The notes below the pieces were generated by a model that searched no databases, was not told the DNA's origin, and was given only the letters and a program-made list of their open reading frames with translations. Shown here piece after piece: positions 37,388 to 46,681 of a stretch of 64,000 nucleotides of DNA. The stretch's first letter is position 1, and each line of letters starts with the position of its first letter. The DNA is from Ancylobacter aquaticus. Its GTDB lineage: Bacteria; Pseudomonadota; Alphaproteobacteria; Rhizobiales; Xanthobacteraceae. Location: assembly GCF_004339465.1 (NCBI RefSeq), contig NZ_SMFY01000001.1:930001-994000 (forward strand), in the 5' to 3' direction. The position numbers were made by a program, and so were the translations under genes.

Positions 37388-38344
37388 ATGACGACCGCCG
37401 CGCCGTCTCCCGTCGCGCCGGCCCCGGCCGATTCAGCGGGCAATTGGGTCGATCGCTATGCGCCCGCCGCGCTGCGCCCCTTTCTCCGCCTTGCCCGGGC
37501 TGACCGGCCGATCGGTAGCTGGCTTCTGCTGATTCCCTGCTGGTGGTCGCTGGCGCTCGCCCTGCGCATGCAGGCGGCGAACGGCACGCCGGCCTTTGGG
37601 CATGCTGCGGCGTGGGCGGCGCTTTTCGCCATCGGCGCGGTGGCCATGCGCGGCGCCGGCTGCACCTGGAACGACATTCTCGACCGCGACATTGACGGCA
37701 GGGTGGAGCGCACCCGCTCCCGCCCGCTGCCCTCCGGGCAGGTGACGCTTACCGGCGCGCTGGTCTTTCTTGCGCTGCAGGGCCTGGCCGGGCTTGTGGT
37801 GCTGCTCTGCCTGCCGGGTTTCGCCATCTGGGTGGCGCTGTCCTCGCTCGGGCTGGTGGCGATCTATCCGCTGATGAAGCGGGTGATCTGGATTCCGCAG
37901 CTGGTGCTAGGGCTCACCTTCTCCTGGGGCGCGCTGATGGGTTTCGCCGTGCTGGTGGAAGCGCTGCCGGCCCCGGCCTTCCTGCTCTATGCAGGCTCGG
38001 TGCTCTGGGTGGTGGGCTATGACACCATCTATGCGCATCAGGACCGCGAGGACGACGCCATCGTGGGGGTGAAATCCTCCGCCCTGCTGTTCGCCGGCGA
38101 CACCCGCAAATGGCTGGTCGGGCTCTATGGCGCGGCGGTGGTGCTGATCGGCCTTGCCTTGGGGATGGCCGGGGCGGGGCCATGGGCGTGGGGCGGGCTC
38201 GGCATCTTCACCGTGCAGCTTGCCATTCAGATAGGCCGGCTCGACATTGACGACCGCGCGCTGTGCCTGCGCCTGTTTCGTTCAAACCGCGATGCCGGGC
38301 TGGTTCTGCTCGCCGGCCTCCTCGCCGACGCGCTGCTGGCCTGA
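37388..38344 (+). CDS. ubiA: 4-hydroxybenzoate polyprenyltransferase
   Basis: 318 residues. Attaches the polyprenyl chain to 4-hydroxybenzoate in ubiquinone synthesis at the inner membrane. Eight to nine transmembrane segments and both aspartate-rich motifs: GAGCTWNDILDRDID (N-D-x-x-D) and YDTIYAHQDREDD. A 20-residue proline/alanine-rich N-terminus precedes the core. ATG at 37388, four bases after the previous stop. Confidence 0.95.
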   Translation: MTTAAPSPVAPAPADSAGNWVDRYAPAALRPFLRLARADRPIGSWLLLIPCWWSLALALRMQAANGTPAFGHAAAWAALFAIGAVAMRGAGCTWNDILDRDIDGRVERTRSRPLPSGQVTLTGALVFLALQGLAGLVVLLCLPGFAIWVALSSLGLVAIYPLMKRVIWIPQLVLGLTFSWGALMGFAVLVEALPAPAFLLYAGSVLWVVGYDTIYAHQDREDDAIVGVKSSALLFAGDTRKWLVGLYGAAVVLIGLALGMAGAGPWAWGGLGIFTVQLAIQIGRLDIDDRALCLRLFRSNRDAGLVLLAGLLADALLA

Positions 38345-38438
38345 CGCGCCGCCCGCCCGGCCCTGTGGGCAAGCGGGAGGTTGCTGCGGCGGGGCAGGTG
38401 GTGGTAAGCAGCGCAAACCTTTTAAACCTACGGTTCCC

Positions 38439-39071
38439 ATGAGCATCCGCCTGCATCGCGGCGATCTTGTCGATCTCGCCCGCTATACTCCCGAAAACGC
38501 GCCCTTCGTCGCCATCGACACCGAGACGCTCGGCCTCAAGCCGCACCGCGACCGGCTGTGCGTGGTTCAGCTGTCGCCGGGCGACGGCACCGCCGATGTG
38601 GTGCAGATTCCCGCCGGGGCGGGGCCGGGCAGCGCGCCGAACCTCGAAAAGCTGCTCACCGACCCGCGCATCGTGAAACTGTTCCACTATGCCCGCTTCG
38701 ACGTGGCGGTGCTCGGCAAGACGTTCGACCTCACGGTCTCGCCGGTGTGGTGCACCAAGATCGCGTCGCGACTGACCCGCACCTATACCGACCGGCATGG
38801 GCTGAAGGAACTGGTGCGCGAGCTGCTCGGCATCGACCTCTCCAAGCAGCAGCAGAGTTCGGACTGGGCGGCCGAGGAACTGAGCGACGCGCAGCTGCAC
38901 TACGCCGCCTCCGACGTGTTGCACCTGCACGCGCTGCAGGCGAGGCTCGCCGCCATGCTGGCGCGCGAGGGACGCGGCGAGCTGGCGCAGGCCTGCTTCG
39001 GATTCCTGCCGACCCGCGCCAAGCTCGACCTCGCGGGATGGCCGGACGAGGATATTTTCGCGCATATGTGA
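38439..39071 (+). CDS. RNase D-like 3'-5' exonuclease
   Basis: 210 residues, only the DEDD exonuclease domain. Seen: FVAIDTETLGL (first acidic pair), VKLFHYARFDVAVL, KELVRELLGIDLSKQQQSSDWAAEELSDAQLHYAASDVLHL with the last aspartate and tyrosine. The HRDC domains of full-length RNase D are absent, as in many alphaproteobacterial short forms. It lies between ubiA and lptC. Confidence 0.9.
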   Translation: MSIRLHRGDLVDLARYTPENAPFVAIDTETLGLKPHRDRLCVVQLSPGDGTADVVQIPAGAGPGSAPNLEKLLTDPRIVKLFHYARFDVAVLGKTFDLTVSPVWCTKIASRLTRTYTDRHGLKELVRELLGIDLSKQQQSSDWAAEELSDAQLHYAASDVLHLHALQARLAAMLAREGRGELAQACFGFLPTRAKLDLAGWPDEDIFAHM

Positions 39072-39215
39072 GCGCACCGCCCGACAATCGCCGGCTTCTC
39101 GGGCGAGTGGGGAGCGTGCGGCCGCTCCGGCTTGCGCCTTCGGTCGGAAGCCGCCATCTTGAGCGGCGGCCAGGGGTGCGGAGGACGGCCGTCAGTCGGG
39201 GATGAACCGTCGCGC

Positions 39216-40019
39216 ATGAACAAGCATGTCGAACCCCCCGTTACACGGGGCGCGAAAGCGAGCGAGCCGGTGGCGCGCCGCGCAGCGACTCATGACCGCT
39301 CGCAGGCGCAGCTGTTCAAGAACGCCCGGCGCCACAGCCGCCGGGTGCGGTTCTTTCGCGTCGCGCTGCCGCTCGGCGTGGTGCTGGCGCTCGGCGCCAC
39401 CGTGGCGATCAACTATCTCGACCCTTTCACCCTCGCCGTCGACCTGCCCTTCGATCTCGGGCGGGTGTCGCTGTCGGGCACGCAGGTGAAGATGGAATTC
39501 CCCCGCCTGCACGGCTTCACCGCCGATAATCGCGGCTACAATGTTTCCGCGATCTCCGCCTCGCAGGACCTGACCCAGCCCAACCGCATCACCCTCGACA
39601 AGATCGAGGCGAAGCTGGAACTGGCGGACAAGGGCTGGGCCAACCTCACCGCCATCGGCGGCAGCTACGATACCGAGACCGAAAATCTTACCCTGGATGG
39701 CGGCGTGTCCTTCGACACCTCGTCCGGCTATGGCGGGCGGCTGAAGGAGGCCTCGATCGACATCAAGGGCGGCAAGATGATGTCGAACAGCCCGGTGGAG
39801 CTGACCTATCTCGACGGCAAGCTGACCGCCGACACGCTGGAGGTGTCGCAGAAGGATTCGCGCGCGCTGCTGGTCGGCAATGTGCAGCTGGACTTCAAAA
39901 TGCCGGCAGCGGAGGGGCAGGCGGCCAATGGCGGGCAAGGGGCAGCTCCAGGCGCGGCTGCGCCTGCGCCGGCCGAGGGGGTCGCCCCCGGGGCGGGCGT
40001 CCCTGGAACCACACCGTGA
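39216..40019 (+). CDS. lptC: LPS export protein LptC
   Basis: 267 residues from the ATG at 39216. Bitopic: about 50 cytoplasmic residues, one transmembrane segment (VALPLGVVLALGATVAIN), then a periplasmic beta-jellyroll with SGTQVKMEFPRLHGFTADNRGYNVSA and ENLTLDGGVSFDTSSGYGGRLKEA, typical of YrbK/LptC. Carries an Ala/Pro/Gly-rich tail. Its stop overlaps a possible GTG start of lptA. Confidence 0.9.
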   Translation: MNKHVEPPVTRGAKASEPVARRAATHDRSQAQLFKNARRHSRRVRFFRVALPLGVVLALGATVAINYLDPFTLAVDLPFDLGRVSLSGTQVKMEFPRLHGFTADNRGYNVSAISASQDLTQPNRITLDKIEAKLELADKGWANLTAIGGSYDTETENLTLDGGVSFDTSSGYGGRLKEASIDIKGGKMMSNSPVELTYLDGKLTADTLEVSQKDSRALLVGNVQLDFKMPAAEGQAANGGQGAAPGAAAPAPAEGVAPGAGVPGTTP

Positions 40020-40066
40020 AGGCACCCTCATTGAACCGTCGGCGCGGGGCGGCTAGACATGTCGGC

Positions 40067-40726
40067 ATGAACACGCCCCGCGCCTTCACCCGTGCCGGCC
40101 TCGCCGCCCTTCTCGTTTCCGCGTGCCTCGGCCCGCTGGCGCCTGCGGCTCTGGCCCAAGGCAATAATGTGCCGAATGCCCTTCAGGGCTTCGCGGCGAA
40201 TCGCGATGCGCCGATCCGCATCAACGCCAACAGCCTTGAAGTGCGCGACCAGCAGAAGCAGGCGGTGTTCAGCGGCAATGTGGTGGTGCAGCAGGGCGAC
40301 ACCACCATGCGCTGCAAGGAACTCGTCGTTTTCTATGACGGCAAGGAAGCGGGCGGCAAGGAGGCGGCGGCGCCTTCCGGCGAGGCGCTGGCCGCCGGCA
40401 GCCCGATCAACTCTTCCGCCATCCGCCGGCTTGAAATCAATGGTTCGGTGGTCGTGACCACCAAGGAGCAGACCGCGACTGGCGACCAGGGCGTGTTCGA
40501 GACCAAGGCGAACACCATCACCCTCACCGGAAACCCCGTCGTGCTCACCTCCGGGCCGAACGTCATTCGCGGCAAGAGGCTGACCGTCGACCTGACCAGC
40601 GGCCTGTCGCGCTTCGATGGCGGCCGTATCGAGAGCCTGATCGTGCCCAACAGCATGGGCAGCGGCGGCGGCCTGCCTGGCGCCAAGCCGGCCGCCCCGG
40701 CGGCCAAGCCCAAACCGGCACCGTAA
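40067..40726 (+). CDS. lptA: LPS transport periplasmic protein LptA
   Basis: 219 residues from the ATG at 40067, which gives a clean signal peptide ending ALAQ; a GTG at 40016 overlapping the lptC stop is possible. OstA-like fold: INANSLEVRDQQKQAVFSGNVVVQQGDTTMRCKELVVFY and ATGDQGVFETKANTITLTGNPVVLTSG. It bridges LptC and LptD, carrying LPS across the periplasm. Confidence 0.93.
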   Translation: MNTPRAFTRAGLAALLVSACLGPLAPAALAQGNNVPNALQGFAANRDAPIRINANSLEVRDQQKQAVFSGNVVVQQGDTTMRCKELVVFYDGKEAGGKEAAAPSGEALAAGSPINSSAIRRLEINGSVVVTTKEQTATGDQGVFETKANTITLTGNPVVLTSGPNVIRGKRLTVDLTSGLSRFDGGRIESLIVPNSMGSGGGLPGAKPAAPAAKPKPAP

Positions 40727-40964
40727 CGCTTGCGGAGCCTGCGGGTCACGGGTTCGCATCTGGCGTCGCCCGCCTGCGAGCCGGATGTCGTTCCCGGTTG
40801 GTGCGCTGCGGCGCTCCACCATTGCTCATGGGTATGCATACACCCGCTTCCGGGTTTTGCCTGACTCCGCCCCCATTTCGGCCCAGTTCTTGCATCGCGA
40901 TTTGCCAGCGGCGCGCCGAACGTTTATCACCTTTCGGGTGGTGATCTCACCACGGAGGGTGCGC

Positions 40965-41978
40965 GTGGGACTTTTCTCGACGATCGTCGGACGCGGCAAG
41001 GCAGCGTCTCAGCGTTCCGGGTCAGCGTCCGCGCCGGTGCGCGGTTTCGGCAGGCCTGCAGAGGCGGCGCCCGGCGCCGATGACATCGAGGCCCGTTTCC
41101 AGGCCGATTTTGAAGCGGCGCTGACGGCGGACCTGCAGGCACCACGCGAGGCGCCGGCAGTCATGTCCGCTCCCGGCCGCGTGGTCGAGGCCGGCCGCGC
41201 TCCGGCAATGCCCGCCGTGACGGCGTTCCGCACGCCCGAGCCCATGGCCGGCGAACAGCGCATGCTGAACGCGGTGGGCCTCGCCAAGAGCTATGGCGGC
41301 CGCCAGGTCGTGCGCGGGGCCAGCCTGCATGTGCGGCGCGGCGAGGCGGTGGGCCTGCTGGGGCCGAACGGCGCCGGCAAGACCACCATCTTCTACATGA
41401 TCACCGGGCTCGTTAAGGCCGATGCCGGACGCATCGAGCTCGACGGCCACGACGTGACCCACCTGCCCATGTACCGCCGCGCCCGCCTCGGCGTCGGCTA
41501 TTTGCCGCAGGAAGCCTCGATCTTTCGCGGCCTGTCGGTGGAAAACAACATCCGCGCCGTGCTGGAGGTGGTGGAGCCGAACCGCCGCGAGCGTGAGCGC
41601 CAGCTGACCCAGCTGCTGGAGGAATTCCGCGTTACCCATGTGCGCAAATCGCCCTCCATCGCCCTTTCCGGTGGCGAGCGGCGGCGTGTCGAAATCGCCC
41701 GTGCACTGGCCTCGCGCCCCACTTTCATGCTGCTGGACGAGCCTTTCGCCGGCATCGATCCGATTGCCGTCGGCGACATCCAGGCGCTGGTGCGCCAGCT
41801 CACGGAGCGCGGAATCGGCGTTCTGATCACCGATCATAATGTGCGCGAGACTCTGGGCCTCATCGACCGCGCCTACATCATCCATTCCGGTTCGGTGCTG
41901 ATGGAAGGCTCGCCCGATGAAATCGTGGCGAGCGAAGAGGTCCGTCGCCTCTATCTCGGCGAGGAGTTCCGTCTGTAG
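40965..41978 (+). CDS. lptB: LPS export ABC transporter ATPase LptB with N-terminal extension
   Basis: 337 residues; GTG start at 40965 with GGAGG at 40954-40958. The ATPase proper begins near residue 100 (MLNAVGLAKSYGG): Walker A LGPNGAGKTT, signature LSGGERRRVE, Walker B FMLLDEPFAGID, H-loop ITDHNVRETL, and LYLGEEFRL at the C-terminus. The first 99 residues are Ala/Pro-rich with no recognisable domain; the LPS ATPase elsewhere is about 240 residues. A start at the internal ATG (41262) would give the standard length, but the upstream ribosome site favours the long form. Confidence 0.9.
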   Translation: MGLFSTIVGRGKAASQRSGSASAPVRGFGRPAEAAPGADDIEARFQADFEAALTADLQAPREAPAVMSAPGRVVEAGRAPAMPAVTAFRTPEPMAGEQRMLNAVGLAKSYGGRQVVRGASLHVRRGEAVGLLGPNGAGKTTIFYMITGLVKADAGRIELDGHDVTHLPMYRRARLGVGYLPQEASIFRGLSVENNIRAVLEVVEPNRRERERQLTQLLEEFRVTHVRKSPSIALSGGERRRVEIARALASRPTFMLLDEPFAGIDPIAVGDIQALVRQLTERGIGVLITDHNVRETLGLIDRAYIIHSGSVLMEGSPDEIVASEEVRRLYLGEEFRL

Positions 41979-42035
41979 CATGGGCCCCGCCTCGCCAATC
42001 GCCTCCTTTGCCGCCGCCCGTGGGGAGTGCGCGCC

Positions 42036-43652
42036 ATGTCGCTAGGTCCGCGTCTCGAATTCCGCCAGACCCAGTCGCTGGTGATGACGCCGCAGCTGAT
42101 GCAGGCGATCAAGCTGCTGCAACTCTCCAATCTCGATCTCGTGGCCTATGTGGAAGCGGAACTGGAGCGCAACCCGCTGCTGGAGCGTCAGGCGGAGCCC
42201 GAGGGCGAGCGCGCGGCAGCGGGTGAGGGCGAGGCCGATGCCGGCGCTGTGCGCGAGCGTACCAGCGATGCCGATCTCGACCCGCGGGCGGAAGCCGCTG
42301 GCGAGCGGGACGGGCGGGACGAGCGTGACGGCCGCGACGAGCGGGTTTCGGACTGGCTGGAAGAGCGGCTCGACACCAGCCGCAGCGCCATCGAGGACCG
42401 GCTCGACACCGGCATGGAGAATGTCTTCCCCGACGATGCCGGCCGCGAGCCGGTAGCGCCCTCTCCCAGCAGCGAGGGGCCGTCCTATTCCGAATGGACC
42501 GGAACGGGCGGCGGCGGGCAGGATTCCGAGGGCTACAATCTCGAAGCCTTCGTCTCGGCCGAGACCTCGCTGGCCGACCATCTCGAATCCCAGCTGGTGC
42601 TGGCGGTCAGCGATCCGGTCGAGCGTCTCATCGGCCTCAACCTCATCGACCTCATCGACGAGGCCGGCTATCTCGCCGCCGACCTCGCCGGCGTCGCTGA
42701 ACGGCTCGGTGCCCCGGCGGCGACGGTGGAGAAGGTGCTGGCCGTGGTGCAAACCTTCGACCCGCCCGGCATCGGCGCGCGCTCGCTGGCGGAGTGCCTG
42801 GCCATCCAGCTGCGCGAGCGCAATCGCTACGACCCCTGCATGGCGGCATTGCTCGCCCATCTGGAACTGCTGGCCCGGCGCGAATTCGCCACGCTGAAGC
42901 GCGTGTGCGGCGTCGACGACGAGGACCTCGCCGAGATGGTCGGCGAAATCCGCCGGCTGAACCCCAAGCCTGGCCTCGCCTTCGGCTCCGGGATTATCCA
43001 GCCGGTGGTGCCGGACGTCTTCGTGCGCGGCGCCACCGACAACTGGCTGGTGGAACTTAATTCCGAGACGCTGCCACGGGTGCTGGTCAACCAGGCCTAT
43101 TATGCCCGGGTGCAGAAGATCACCCGCAATGAGCGCGAAAAGGCCTTTCTCTCCGACTGCATGCAGACGGCGACCTGGCTCACCCGCTCGCTCGACCAGC
43201 GCGCCCGCACCATTCTCAAGGTGGCGACCGAGATCGTGCGCCAGCAGGACGCTTTCCTTTCGCTCGGCGTGCAGCATTTGCGGCCGCTGAACCTGCGCAT
43301 GGTGGCCGACGCCATCGGCATGCACGAATCAACCGTCTCGCGGGTGACGTCCAATAAATACATGGCGACGCCACGCGGAATCTTCGAGATGAAGTATTTC
43401 TTCTCGTCTTCTATTTCGTCCTCTGACGGGGGCGAGGCGCATTCGGCGGAATCGGTGCGCTTTCGCATCAAGCAGATGATCGAGGCGGAACGCCCCGACG
43501 ACGTCCTTTCCGACGACACGCTGGTGCAGCGCCTGCGCGAGCTGGGCATCGACATTGCTCGCCGCACGGTGGCGAAATATCGCGAGGCGATGCGGATTCC
43601 CTCCTCCGTGCAGCGTCGGCGCGAGAAACAGGCGGCGGTTTCCGCCGGCTGA
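42036..43652 (+). CDS. rpoN: RNA polymerase sigma-54 factor
   Basis: 538 residues from the ATG at 42036 (GGAG at 42024-42027). Region I: LGPRLEFRQTQSLVMTPQLMQAIKLLQLSNLDL, an activator-interacting glutamine-rich helix. Then an acidic linker (about 55-165), the core-binding domain, the HTH segment MVADAIGMHESTVSRVTSNKYMATPRGIFEMKYFF, and the RpoN box ARRTVAKYREAMRIP. Same gene order as in many proteobacteria: lptB-rpoN-hpf-ptsN. Confidence 0.98.
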   Translation: MSLGPRLEFRQTQSLVMTPQLMQAIKLLQLSNLDLVAYVEAELERNPLLERQAEPEGERAAAGEGEADAGAVRERTSDADLDPRAEAAGERDGRDERDGRDERVSDWLEERLDTSRSAIEDRLDTGMENVFPDDAGREPVAPSPSSEGPSYSEWTGTGGGGQDSEGYNLEAFVSAETSLADHLESQLVLAVSDPVERLIGLNLIDLIDEAGYLAADLAGVAERLGAPAATVEKVLAVVQTFDPPGIGARSLAECLAIQLRERNRYDPCMAALLAHLELLARREFATLKRVCGVDDEDLAEMVGEIRRLNPKPGLAFGSGIIQPVVPDVFVRGATDNWLVELNSETLPRVLVNQAYYARVQKITRNEREKAFLSDCMQTATWLTRSLDQRARTILKVATEIVRQQDAFLSLGVQHLRPLNLRMVADAIGMHESTVSRVTSNKYMATPRGIFEMKYFFSSSISSSDGGEAHSAESVRFRIKQMIEAERPDDVLSDDTLVQRLRELGIDIARRTVAKYREAMRIPSSVQRRREKQAAVSAG

Positions 43653-43764
43653 GCAGGCCGGCGCGCGGGGTGTCGGAATGGTTTCGCACCCGCTTCACAC
43701 AACCTTCGCGTACGCTGTCCACCGCCCCTCGTTGACACTTTCCCTCGCGGCTCATACCTCTTAG

Positions 43765-43780
43765 TGGCACCGGCCGGGCA
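43765..43780 (+). promoter_or_regulatory. Candidate sigma-54 promoter before hpf
   Basis: TGGCACCGGCCGGGCA: a full TGGCAC -24 box and a GC at the exact -12 spacing (GG-N10-GC), but the TT of TTGCA is GG. It lies 77 bases before hpf and directly after rpoN. A TTGACA at 43732-43737 a little upstream could instead be part of a sigma-70 promoter. Confidence 0.4.
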
Positions 43781-43856
43781 TGTAGGGGGTTCGGGCAGGG
43801 CGAGGGGCGATTTCGCGAACGCTTCCCGTCCCGCCCCAGCAGAGGGACTAGTCACG

Positions 43857-44462
43857 ATGCCGCTGCGGGTTTCAGGAAAAAATCTCGACGTGGGTGAAGC
43901 TCTCAGGCAGCGCGTTTCCGATCGCGTCGCCGGGGCGATGGACAAGTACTTCGACGGTGGCTGGTCCGGCCACGTCACCGTGGCCCGCGAGGGCTCCGGC
44001 TATCGCGCGGACTGCGCACTGCATCTCGACAGCGGGACGGTGCTGCAGGCCCACGCGGACGCGCAGGACCCGTACGCCAGCGCCGATGCCGCCGTAGGGC
44101 GGATCGAGACGCGGCTGCGACGCTACAAGAGCCGGGTCAAGCGCCGCGCTGGCAATGGTGACGGCGCGGGTGAGCCGGCGCTGGGCGCCGAGACCGTTCC
44201 GCTCACCGTGTTCTCGACACCCGACCACGAGGACGCGGAGCCGGCCGAAGGCTGGTGCCCGACCGTCGTGGCCGAGGCGACCGCCAACCTGCCGCGCCTC
44301 TCGGTGAGCAACGCGGTGCTGGAGCTCGATTTCACCGGCGCTACCGCCCTCGTGTTCCGCCATGCCGGCCATGGCCGCATCAACGTCGTCTACCGGCGCG
44401 GGGACGGTCATGTCGGCTGGGTGGACCCACCGGCCAGCGCCTTGGCGGAAGAAATCCATTGA
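43857..44462 (+). CDS. hpf: Ribosome hibernation-promoting factor, long form
   Basis: 201 residues. N-terminal S30AE domain (about 1-95, PLRVSGKNLDVGEALRQRVSDRVAGAMDKYF) binds the 30S decoding centre; C-terminal domain (about 140-195, RLSVSNAVLELDFTGATALVFRHAG then INVVYRRGDGHVGWVDP) dimerises ribosomes to 100S. Long form, as in alphaproteobacteria. Followed by ptsN. Confidence 0.95.
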   Translation: MPLRVSGKNLDVGEALRQRVSDRVAGAMDKYFDGGWSGHVTVAREGSGYRADCALHLDSGTVLQAHADAQDPYASADAAVGRIETRLRRYKSRVKRRAGNGDGAGEPALGAETVPLTVFSTPDHEDAEPAEGWCPTVVAEATANLPRLSVSNAVLELDFTGATALVFRHAGHGRINVVYRRGDGHVGWVDPPASALAEEIH

Positions 44463-44553
44463 TCACCCTGCCTCATGGGAAGCGCGCGGCTGCTGAAGCG
44501 GTTCGCGCGCTTCGTCTCGCCCCGACCCGGGTCGCCACGCCGCGGATCGTCTC

Positions 44554-45018
44554 ATGGCTCTGAACGATATTCTGACACCCTCCGCGGTGTTTCCTACCCT
44601 CAAGGTCGGCAGCAAGAAGCAGGCCCTGCAGGAGCTTTCTGCCCATGCGGCGGGGCTGCTGAAGCGGGACGAACGGGAGATTTTCGAGACGCTGAACCAA
44701 CGCGAGCGCCTCGGCTCCACTGGCGTCGGCAATGGCATCGCCATTCCGCACGGCAAGTTGGCGAAGATGGACAAGCTGTTCGGCATGTTCGCCCGGCTGG
44801 AGCGGCCGATCGACTTCGAGGCGCTGGATGGCGAGCCGGTCGACCTCATCTTCCTGCTGCTGGCGCCGGAAGCGGCGGGGGCCGATCACCTGAAGGCTCT
44901 GGCGCGGGTGGCCCGGCTGCTGCGCGACCCGGAGACCGCCCGCAAGCTGCGCCATTGCCGCGACGCGCAGGCAATCCACACCCTGCTGACCGGCACGCCG
45001 GCCACTGACGCGGCGTAG
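44554..45018 (+). CDS. ptsN: Nitrogen-regulatory PTS enzyme IIA
   Basis: 154 residues. EIIA-Ntr accepts phosphate from NPr and links nitrogen and potassium balance to gene expression. Active His66 lies in GIAIPHGKL; LLAPEAAGADHLKALARVARLLRD is the conserved C-terminal part. The gene follows rpoN and hpf, as usual. Confidence 0.97.
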   Translation: MALNDILTPSAVFPTLKVGSKKQALQELSAHAAGLLKRDEREIFETLNQRERLGSTGVGNGIAIPHGKLAKMDKLFGMFARLERPIDFEALDGEPVDLIFLLLAPEAAGADHLKALARVARLLRDPETARKLRHCRDAQAIHTLLTGTPATDAA

Positions 45019-45130
45019 ATCGCCCCTGCGAGCGGAATCGCGCGCCGGGTTCGGTGCGGGCGGGTGATGACTTTCGCCGTCCGGCACCCTACCTCAGACG
45101 GGTCATAAGTCGTCCGTGAGGAGCCGTGCC

Positions 45131-45454
45131 ATGCCCCAAACCCTTTCCGCCAGCCTTGCCCTTTCCGCCGGCCAGTGCCGGGCCGCACGCGCCCTGCTCG
45201 GCTGGAGCGCCGCCGAACTCGCCGGGAAGGCGCGGGTGACGCCCGCCTGGCTGGAGGCCTTCGAGCGCGGCGGCGAGGCGGTTGACGACCTCGACCCCGG
45301 CGAGGCGGGGCGTGTGCTGCGGGCGCTGGAGGAGGCTGGCGTCGAATTGTTGGCGCCCGGCCAGGCAAGTTCCGGCGGCGGGCCGGGCCTGCGCATACGC
45401 CAGCAGGGGGGCTATATCCCGGCGGAGCAGCTCTCTTCGGCCAATGATGGCTAG
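45131..45454 (+). CDS. Small XRE-like helix-turn-helix protein
   Basis: 107 residues from the ATG at 45131 (GAGGAG nine bases upstream). SAGQCRAARALLGWSAAELAGKARVTPAWLEAFERGG forms a Cro/CI-type HTH (about residues 12-50), then a short tail with LRALEEAGVELLAPGQ and GLRIRQQGGYIPAEQL. Typical of many small alphaproteobacterial regulators. No target known. Confidence 0.82.
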   Translation: MPQTLSASLALSAGQCRAARALLGWSAAELAGKARVTPAWLEAFERGGEAVDDLDPGEAGRVLRALEEAGVELLAPGQASSGGGPGLRIRQQGGYIPAEQLSSANDG

Positions 45455-45484
45455 GTGTGTTCTGCCGCCCGCACCTCTGTCCTC

Positions 45485-45592
45485 ACCTCTCCCCGTCGGG
45501 GGGAGGTCGCCGCGTGGTGGCGGGTGAGTGGGATGCCCCTGCGGTGGATGGCCCCTCACACCAACCCGCTCCCCGACGGGTAGAGGGAGAGA
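45485..45592. repeat. Inverted pair of GC-rich palindromes between convergent genes
   Basis: ACCTCTCCCC-GTC-GGGGGGAGGT at 45485-45507 and, 60 bases on, a second copy in the opposite sense (CTCCCCGACGGGTAGAGGGAGAG, 45570-45592). This is a different family from the CCCGGG palindromes. It lies in the 153-base gap between the HTH and alcohol dehydrogenase stops and may end both transcripts. Confidence 0.6.
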
Positions 45593-45607
45593 GTGGCTAC
45601 TGTCTTT

Positions 45608-46681
45608 CTACGGCGTGATAGCCACTTTCAGCACGCCGTCGCGCTGGTGCGCGAACAGGTCATAGGCCGCCTCGATGTCGTCCAGCTTGAAGCGGTGCGT
45701 GACCAGCGGCTTGAGGTCGATGCGGCCGGAAGCGATGACGTCGATCAGCCGCCGCATGCGCTCCTTGCCGCCGGGGCAGAGCGTGGTGACGATCTTGTTG
45801 TCGCCCAGCCCCGCCGAGAACGCTCCCAGCGGGATGGTCAGATCGGTGGAATAGACGCCGAGCGAGGACAGCGTGCCGCCGGGGCGCAGCACCTTAAGCG
45901 CGTTTTCGAACGTGCCCTGCGTGCCCAGCGCCTCGATCGCGACGTCGACGCCGCGACCATCGGTCAGCGCCATGATCTGCTCGACTACGTCGCCCTGCCT
46001 GAAGTCTACAACGTCGCTGCAGCCGAGCTGACGGGCGATGGCGAGCCGCTCGGGCACGGTGTCGACGCCGATGATGCGGGTAGCGCCCTTCAGCTTCGCG
46101 CCCGCCACGGCGCACAGGCCAATGGGGCCGAGCGCGAACACCGCCACCATGTCGCCGATCTGCACCGCGCCGCTCTCGGCGCCTGAGAAGCCGGTGGACA
46201 TGATGTCCGGGCACATCACCACTTCCTCGTCGGAGAGCGCGTCCGGCACGGGGGCGAGATTGGCGAGGGCGTCGGGCACCAGGACATACTCGGCCTGCGT
46301 GCCGTCGATGGTGTTGCCGAATTTCCAGCCGCCCATCGGCTTGAAGCCGTGCTTCATAGCCGGCCCGTCCTGCGAGCCACAGCCGCACAGGCACGCATAG
46401 GAATGACCGCTCGGGGTGATGGCGCCGGCGATGATCCGCTGGCCCTCGGAAAAGCCTGTCACCTGCGAGCCGAGCTTCTCGATGATGCCCACCGGCTCGT
46501 GGCCGATGGTAAGTCCTCGGGCGACGGGATATTCGCCCTTCAGGATATGCACATCGGTGCCGCAGATGGTGGTGGTGGTGATCCGCACCAGCGCGTCGAG
46601 CGGCCCGACATCGGGAATCGGCTTCTCGTCGAGAACGATGCGGCCAGGCTCAATGAAGATGGCGGCTTTCATCCGGGGCAT
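45608..46681 (-). CDS. Zinc-type alcohol dehydrogenase
   Basis: 357 residues from the ATG at 46681 (GGAG seven bases upstream). Medium-chain dehydrogenase: catalytic zinc ligands Cys40, His61, Glu62 in ICGTDVHILKG and TIGHEP, with an Asp in place of Cys in CPDIMSTGFSGAE as in bacterial secondary alcohol dehydrogenases (CbADH/TbADH type). NAD(P) site FALGPIGLCAVAGAKLKGA. The structural-zinc Cys lobe is atypical, replaced by YACLCGCGS. Substrate unknown; a secondary alcohol dehydrogenase is the best guess. Confidence 0.88.
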   Translation of the reverse strand: MPRMKAAIFIEPGRIVLDEKPIPDVGPLDALVRITTTTICGTDVHILKGEYPVARGLTIGHEPVGIIEKLGSQVTGFSEGQRIIAGAITPSGHSYACLCGCGSQDGPAMKHGFKPMGGWKFGNTIDGTQAEYVLVPDALANLAPVPDALSDEEVVMCPDIMSTGFSGAESGAVQIGDMVAVFALGPIGLCAVAGAKLKGATRIIGVDTVPERLAIARQLGCSDVVDFRQGDVVEQIMALTDGRGVDVAIEALGTQGTFENALKVLRPGGTLSSLGVYSTDLTIPLGAFSAGLGDNKIVTTLCPGGKERMRRLIDVIASGRIDLKPLVTHRFKLDDIEAAYDLFAHQRDGVLKVAITP

